DNA from: BRHc4a sp049323915
GTDB lineage: Bacteria; Bacillota; Desulfotomaculia; Desulfotomaculales; Desulfocucumaceae
Assembly (NCBI GenBank): GCA_049323915.1
Contig: JBMOPC010000066.1
Coordinates: forward strand, 1-8,967
DNA: 8,967 nucleotides
Direction of reading: 5' to 3'
The notes under the pieces were generated by a model. It was not told the origin of the DNA. It made no database searches and worked only from the letters and a program-made list of their open reading frames with translations. Below, one piece after another: positions 5,759 through 8,967 of this stretch (position 1 is its first letter; every line of letters starts with the position of its first letter). A program made the translations under genes and the position numbers.

Positions 5759-6754
5759 AAACTTAAAAAACTGCTCCCCTTTATCCAGGCCGGGACCAAA
5801 AAGCCCCTGCACGCCGGTGAAATATACTTCCTGTGGGAAACACTGACCTCCAGCTATAACCTTATTACCTTGACCGAGACCTATATGATGAATACCGAAG
5901 ACAAGGAATTGCACCTCCTCTTAAAAGGTATAATTGCGGGGGCATATCAGACCCGGATCAATCGCCTGGAAAAAACCTTAAAGGAAGAAGGGTTTACCGT
6001 TCCGCCCCAGCCCTCGCCAAAAAGCCTGCAGGGCAAGCCGGGGGCGGGGCAGGAGGTAAAGCTGGATGACGATGAGGTGATCAGGGATTTAACGGCCTGG
6101 GGACAGGTCCTTATGCAGCATGACGTCAGGGCTGTGGGGGTCGCCACCAGGGAATCGGTGCGCAAGGTGTTTACCGACATATTAAATGATGATATAAAGG
6201 CATACGCTGCGATACTTGGCCTTGGCAAAAGAAGGAAGGTATACAGCCCCCCGCCCCCCGCCACCGCCAGGGACAACAGCCTTGACTTCGGTGAGGTGTT
6301 CACTCTGTGGGATCAATTGGGCGCCAGGCACAAGAGTGTAGTAAACCTGGAGGTATTTATCGCCAACAGCAATGACCCGGAACTGGTCATGCTCCTTAAA
6401 GACGGACTTGAAAAAGTGGTTATCCCTCAAATGGAACAACTGGAGAATAAGCTTAAGGAAGAGGGTTTTACCATTCCCTCCCGCCCGGTGAGGCGTCTTA
6501 AGCAGGGGCCGCCCGGCCAGGTCAATAAAATTGTAATGAGTGACAGCGAAGTTATAAGACTGGTCATAGCCGCGCTGCAGGTGGCCATCAGCCAGCACGT
6601 AAGGTCATTTACCATAGCCGGCCGGGAAGATGTCAGCGACATGTTCAAACATTTTCTTTCCACCGAGATAGAGTACTATCAAAGGATTATGTCCATTGCC
6701 TCCGCCCGGAACGCTCTGAGCAACCCGCCGGTGGTAACATCCAAGAGAGGATAA
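5756..6754 (+). CDS. DUF3231 family protein, first of a tandem pair
   Basis: The 332-residue soluble helical protein has no signal peptide or membrane segment. It contains two copies of the DUF3231 unit, at about residues 20-165 and 178-325. Each opens with GE(I/V)xxLW, then xxELxxLLK, LKEEGFT(V/I)P, a Gly/Pro loop (QGKPG or QGPPG), an acidic D-x-E-V-I-R helix, and a long helix with QHDVRAVGVATRESVRKVF or its counterpart. A proline-rich hinge (SPPPPATARDN) separates the copies. I recall DUF3231 mainly from Bacilli and Clostridia that form spores; the function is not established and I do not assign one. The unit has no obvious metal-binding or catalytic cluster. The gene starts at TTG 5756 and lies 21 nt before its paralogue, so the two are probably co-transcribed. 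A role as a structural or binding protein is a guess. Confidence 0.8.
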   Translation: MKLKKLLPFIQAGTKKPLHAGEIYFLWETLTSSYNLITLTETYMMNTEDKELHLLLKGIIAGAYQTRINRLEKTLKEEGFTVPPQPSPKSLQGKPGAGQEVKLDDDEVIRDLTAWGQVLMQHDVRAVGVATRESVRKVFTDILNDDIKAYAAILGLGKRRKVYSPPPPATARDNSLDFGEVFTLWDQLGARHKSVVNLEVFIANSNDPELVMLLKDGLEKVVIPQMEQLENKLKEEGFTIPSRPVRRLKQGPPGQVNKIVMSDSEVIRLVIAALQVAISQHVRSFTIAGREDVSDMFKHFLSTEIEYYQRIMSIASARNALSNPPVVTSKRG

Positions 6755-6775
6755 TTTATTACAAGGGATGATAAA

Positions 6776-7777
6776 ATGGACGTATTTAAAAAATTGCTGC
6801 CTTTTGCCCGGACGGAGAGTGACAAGCCCCTGCACGCCGGCGAGATATACTACCTGTGGGAATCTTTAACCTCCGGGTACAACGTCATTTCCATTATTGA
6901 AAACTACCGGATGAATACCGAGGACAGTGAACTGCACCTGTTACTCCAGGGTATTGTCAAGGGAAACACGCTTACCCGCATTAACCCCCTTGAAAAGCTA
7001 TTAAAACAGGAAGGGTTTACCGTCCCTCCGCAGCCCCCCTCCAAAATTCTGCAGGGCAAGCCGGGGGCTGGGCAGGAAGTGAAATTGGATGATGACGAGG
7101 TTCTAAGGGATCTGGTAGCCCTGACCCAGGTAATGTTAATTCAGGACGCCCGGGCGGTGGGGGCGGCCACCAGGGAATCGGTGCGAAAAGTTTATACGGA
7201 TTTGCTTTTTAATGATATGAAAATTTATGAGCTTATAGATCTTTTAGCCAATAAAAGGCGGGTTAAAAGGCCGCCCCCGCCCGCAACGGCCAAAGAAAAT
7301 GGCCTCAACATGGGAGAGGTGGCTATACTATGGGATCACATCAACGCGAGGCACATTAGCATGTCTAATCTTGAAATCTTTATCGCCAACACCACAGACC
7401 AGGAATTGATAAAATTATTGAATAGCGGCCTGAATAATATGGTTATTCTTCACCTTGAGAAACTGGAAAACAAGCTTAAGGAGGAAGATTTCACAGTTCC
7501 AGCCCGCCCGGTCAGGCGGGTAAAGCAGGGGCCGCCCGGGGTTGTCAATAAAATCAAAATGAATGATGGAGAGATTATCAAATATTTAATCAGTGCCGCA
7601 CAGGTGGCTGTAGATTATCATGTCAGGTCGTTTTTTTCGGCGGCCAGGGAAGATATCAGAGATATGTTCAAGGGCTTCCTGTCAAGTGAAATTGAATTTT
7701 ACCAAAAAACCATGTCCCTGGCTTCAACACGCCACGCATTAATCAACCCTCCCCAGGTGGCTTCCAGGAAGGGATGA
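6776..7777 (+). CDS. DUF3231 family protein, second of a tandem pair
   Basis: The 333-residue paralogue of the preceding gene is well over half identical by eye along its whole length, with the same two-unit design (about residues 21-166 and 179-326) and the same proline-rich hinge (RPPPPATAKEN). The loop LQGKPGAGQEVKLDDDEV is identical in both proteins, and the second-unit counterpart (RPVRRVKQGPPGVVNKI) is nearly so, while surface-like helices differ. This suggests an old tandem duplication with purifying selection on the loops. AAGGGA at 6763-6768 lies 7 nt before ATG 6776. The protein looks soluble and cytoplasmic, with no signal peptide. Function is unknown. A hairpin lies 14 nt after the stop, before the flavoprotein gene. 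Confidence 0.8.
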   Translation: MDVFKKLLPFARTESDKPLHAGEIYYLWESLTSGYNVISIIENYRMNTEDSELHLLLQGIVKGNTLTRINPLEKLLKQEGFTVPPQPPSKILQGKPGAGQEVKLDDDEVLRDLVALTQVMLIQDARAVGAATRESVRKVYTDLLFNDMKIYELIDLLANKRRVKRPPPPATAKENGLNMGEVAILWDHINARHISMSNLEIFIANTTDQELIKLLNSGLNNMVILHLEKLENKLKEEDFTVPARPVRRVKQGPPGVVNKIKMNDGEIIKYLISAAQVAVDYHVRSFFSAAREDIRDMFKGFLSSEIEFYQKTMSLASTRHALINPPQVASRKG

Positions 7778-7791
7778 TCAAAGAAAATAGA

Positions 7792-7819
7792 CAAGCCCCC
7801 CATTTGATGGGAAGGCTTG
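7792..7819 (+). terminator. GC-rich hairpin, possible weak terminator or attenuator
   Basis: CAAGCC at 7792-7797 pairs with GGCTTG at 7814-7819, and CCCAT (7799-7803) pairs with ATGGG (7807-7811) around a TTG loop, with a small 1x2 internal loop. This gives an 11-bp stem. The 3' side has only CAAATGTTTG and no true T-run, so efficient intrinsic termination is doubtful. It lies between the DUF3231 pair and the flavoprotein gene, and could reduce read-through or protect the upstream mRNA end. Confidence 0.4.
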
Positions 7820-7847
7820 CAAATGTTTGAGTGCAGGGGATGGATGG

Positions 7848-8933
7848 ATGAATGTTGCTATAGTTGGCGCTGGGCCGTCAGGGCTGTCCTGCGCCCTTGA
7901 ACTTGAAAGATATGGTATTTCGCCAGTCATCTTCGAGCAGAGACACAGGCCGGGGGAGCTTTTTGAACATATTGCGGCGTATTTGAACCTGTACACCAGG
8001 CCGTATGACCTTCTTTCATTACTCCGGGGAAAATTTAACCTGGATGTGCTTCCTCTCAACAGGATAAAAACCATTACCCATTATTCGCCCCAAAAGAGAG
8101 TTGACGTTACCGGAAGCCTGGGGTACTTTTTCATGCGCGGGCAAGACGCTGCCTCGGTCGAGAGTCAACTTTTCAAAAAACTGAAAGCCGAAATTGTTAC
8201 TAATACACAAGTAAACGATTATTCCGAACTATCCGGTCAATTTGATTATATAGTGGTGGCTAATGGCAGCTATAACATGAGCCGTATGGCCGGAGTCTGG
8301 TCGTTGGTTTATCCTACCAAACTGATTGGGGGAACGGTCCTCGGGAATTTTGACAGGACCAAAATGATTGTGTGGTTGGACACCCGATATTGCAAGACGG
8401 CATATGCCTATCTGTGCCCGTTTGATAAAAAGAAGGCTTTTCTGGGCTTAGTGGTGCCGGAAGCAACGGTTGAAGAAGCCAGGGAAAAATGGAAACTTTT
8501 CTGGCAAATAGAACGGCTAACCTTTGAACAGATTAACGAGGTTGTAGTGGAGCACAATGCCGGTTTCGTTTACCCTCACCAGGTGGGGAATGTTATGTTT
8601 GCAGGTATAGCCGGTGGGATGTTGGATCCCTTCCTTGGATTCGGCCTGTTACCTGCATTAGAAAGCGGAGTGCTGGCCGCTCGGGCTATTGCCACAGGTC
8701 TGTATTATGAGGATTTGCTTTTTCGACTTAAGCAGGAAATGCTGCACGCCCTGGTTTTACGGGAACTCTTTAATAACGCGGCAAAAAATGAGTTCTATGA
8801 CAGGCTCATTACTCTCATAGGTGTGCCGGGATTGAAGCATTTGGTATATAACACAAATATTGATGTAATACGAATCGGTGCTTCCGCCTACAGAAGTTAT
8901 AAGGAAATTCTCAATGGATTGAAAAGGTATTAA
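7848..8933 (+). CDS. FAD-dependent oxidoreductase, geranylgeranyl-reductase-like
   Basis: The 361-residue protein begins with a Rossmann FAD-binding fold, VAIVGAGPSG (GxGxxG at residues 7-12), with the ribose-binding acid at E30 (VIFEQR). A central substrate domain contains AYAYLCPFDKKKAFLGLVV (about 185-203), which matches the GYGWxFP...VGxGV stretch of geranylgeranyl reductases. A second FAD motif region follows at 250-272 (FAGIAGGMLDPFLGFGLLPALESG). In this family the motif is normally GDAAG..DP..G.GI..AL.SG, and here the Asp is Ile254. The substrate could be an isoprenoid or another polyene, but this is not shown. I chose ATG 7848 because AGGGGA (7835-7840) is 7 nt upstream and the protein then begins MNVAIVGAG, as expected; TTG 7827 would add seven residues. 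The gene is 70 nt after the DUF3231 pair with a hairpin between. Confidence 0.75.
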   Translation: MNVAIVGAGPSGLSCALELERYGISPVIFEQRHRPGELFEHIAAYLNLYTRPYDLLSLLRGKFNLDVLPLNRIKTITHYSPQKRVDVTGSLGYFFMRGQDAASVESQLFKKLKAEIVTNTQVNDYSELSGQFDYIVVANGSYNMSRMAGVWSLVYPTKLIGGTVLGNFDRTKMIVWLDTRYCKTAYAYLCPFDKKKAFLGLVVPEATVEEAREKWKLFWQIERLTFEQINEVVVEHNAGFVYPHQVGNVMFAGIAGGMLDPFLGFGLLPALESGVLAARAIATGLYYEDLLFRLKQEMLHALVLRELFNNAAKNEFYDRLITLIGVPGLKHLVYNTNIDVIRIGASAYRSYKEILNGLKRY

Positions 8934-8967
8934 CCCCTTGCTTTCTTGAAATAATTAAATAGCCCGG

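Noticed and set aside
6182..6598. Minus-strand frame of 138 codons inside the first DUF3231 gene
   Set aside because: The sense frame matches its paralogue over its full length. The antisense product has no recognisable feature.
6025..7068. Near-identical DNA stretches about 1,020 nt apart (for example around 6026 and 7049)
   Set aside because: They are explained by the paralogous DUF3231 genes and are not a mobile element, an array or an attachment site.
8934..8967. Possible terminator after the flavoprotein gene
   Set aside because: The 34 bases to the window edge contain no clear stem; the closing CCGG may begin one, but the window ends.

Overview
The window looks like chromosome of a spore-forming, Gram-positive Firmicute, most like the Desulfotomaculum/Pelotomaculum group of Peptococcaceae. 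This is an inference. It rests on strong GGAGG-type ribosome binding sites, mixed ATG/GTG/TTG starts, heavy use of AGG for arginine, a Tad pilus locus with no secretin gene in view, and two DUF3231 proteins, a family I know mainly from spore formers. Every gene I can support lies on the + strand.

Bases 1-5436 are a tightly packed Tad/Flp-type pilus operon. The order is: the end of an unidentified gene, a membrane diguanylate cyclase (GGDEF), a CpaB-like SAF-domain protein, the CpaF/TadA ATPase, TadB, TadC, two very small Flp-type prepilins, and a TadE-like pseudopilin. Most junctions overlap (TTGA, 13 nt, 95 nt, ATGA, GTGA), which points to one mRNA with translational coupling. CpaF should supply ATP-driven force and TadB/TadC the membrane platform. 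The two Flp pilins and TadE all carry a G|xxxxE prepilin processing site. CpaB probably works outside the membrane, and the cyclase could tie the machine to c-di-GMP. TadZ, the prepilin peptidase, TadF and TadG are not in the window.

Bases 5437-5755 hold no intact gene of normal size. The region is more AT-rich and contains a short lipoprotein-leader-like reading frame that resembles the decayed start of a Ger(x)C spore-germination gene. It ends in a strong ribosome binding site followed by a run of nine T's.

Bases 5756-7777 are a tandem pair of paralogous DUF3231 proteins, each built from two copies of the same helical unit. A GC-rich hairpin follows. Then comes an FAD-dependent oxidoreductase of the geranylgeranyl-reductase-like type (7848-8933), in which the usual Asp of the second FAD motif is replaced by Ile. 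The last 34 bases hold nothing I can call.

The parts most worth pursuing are the cyclase-led minimal Tad operon and the uncharacterised DUF3231 pair next to the atypical flavoprotein.
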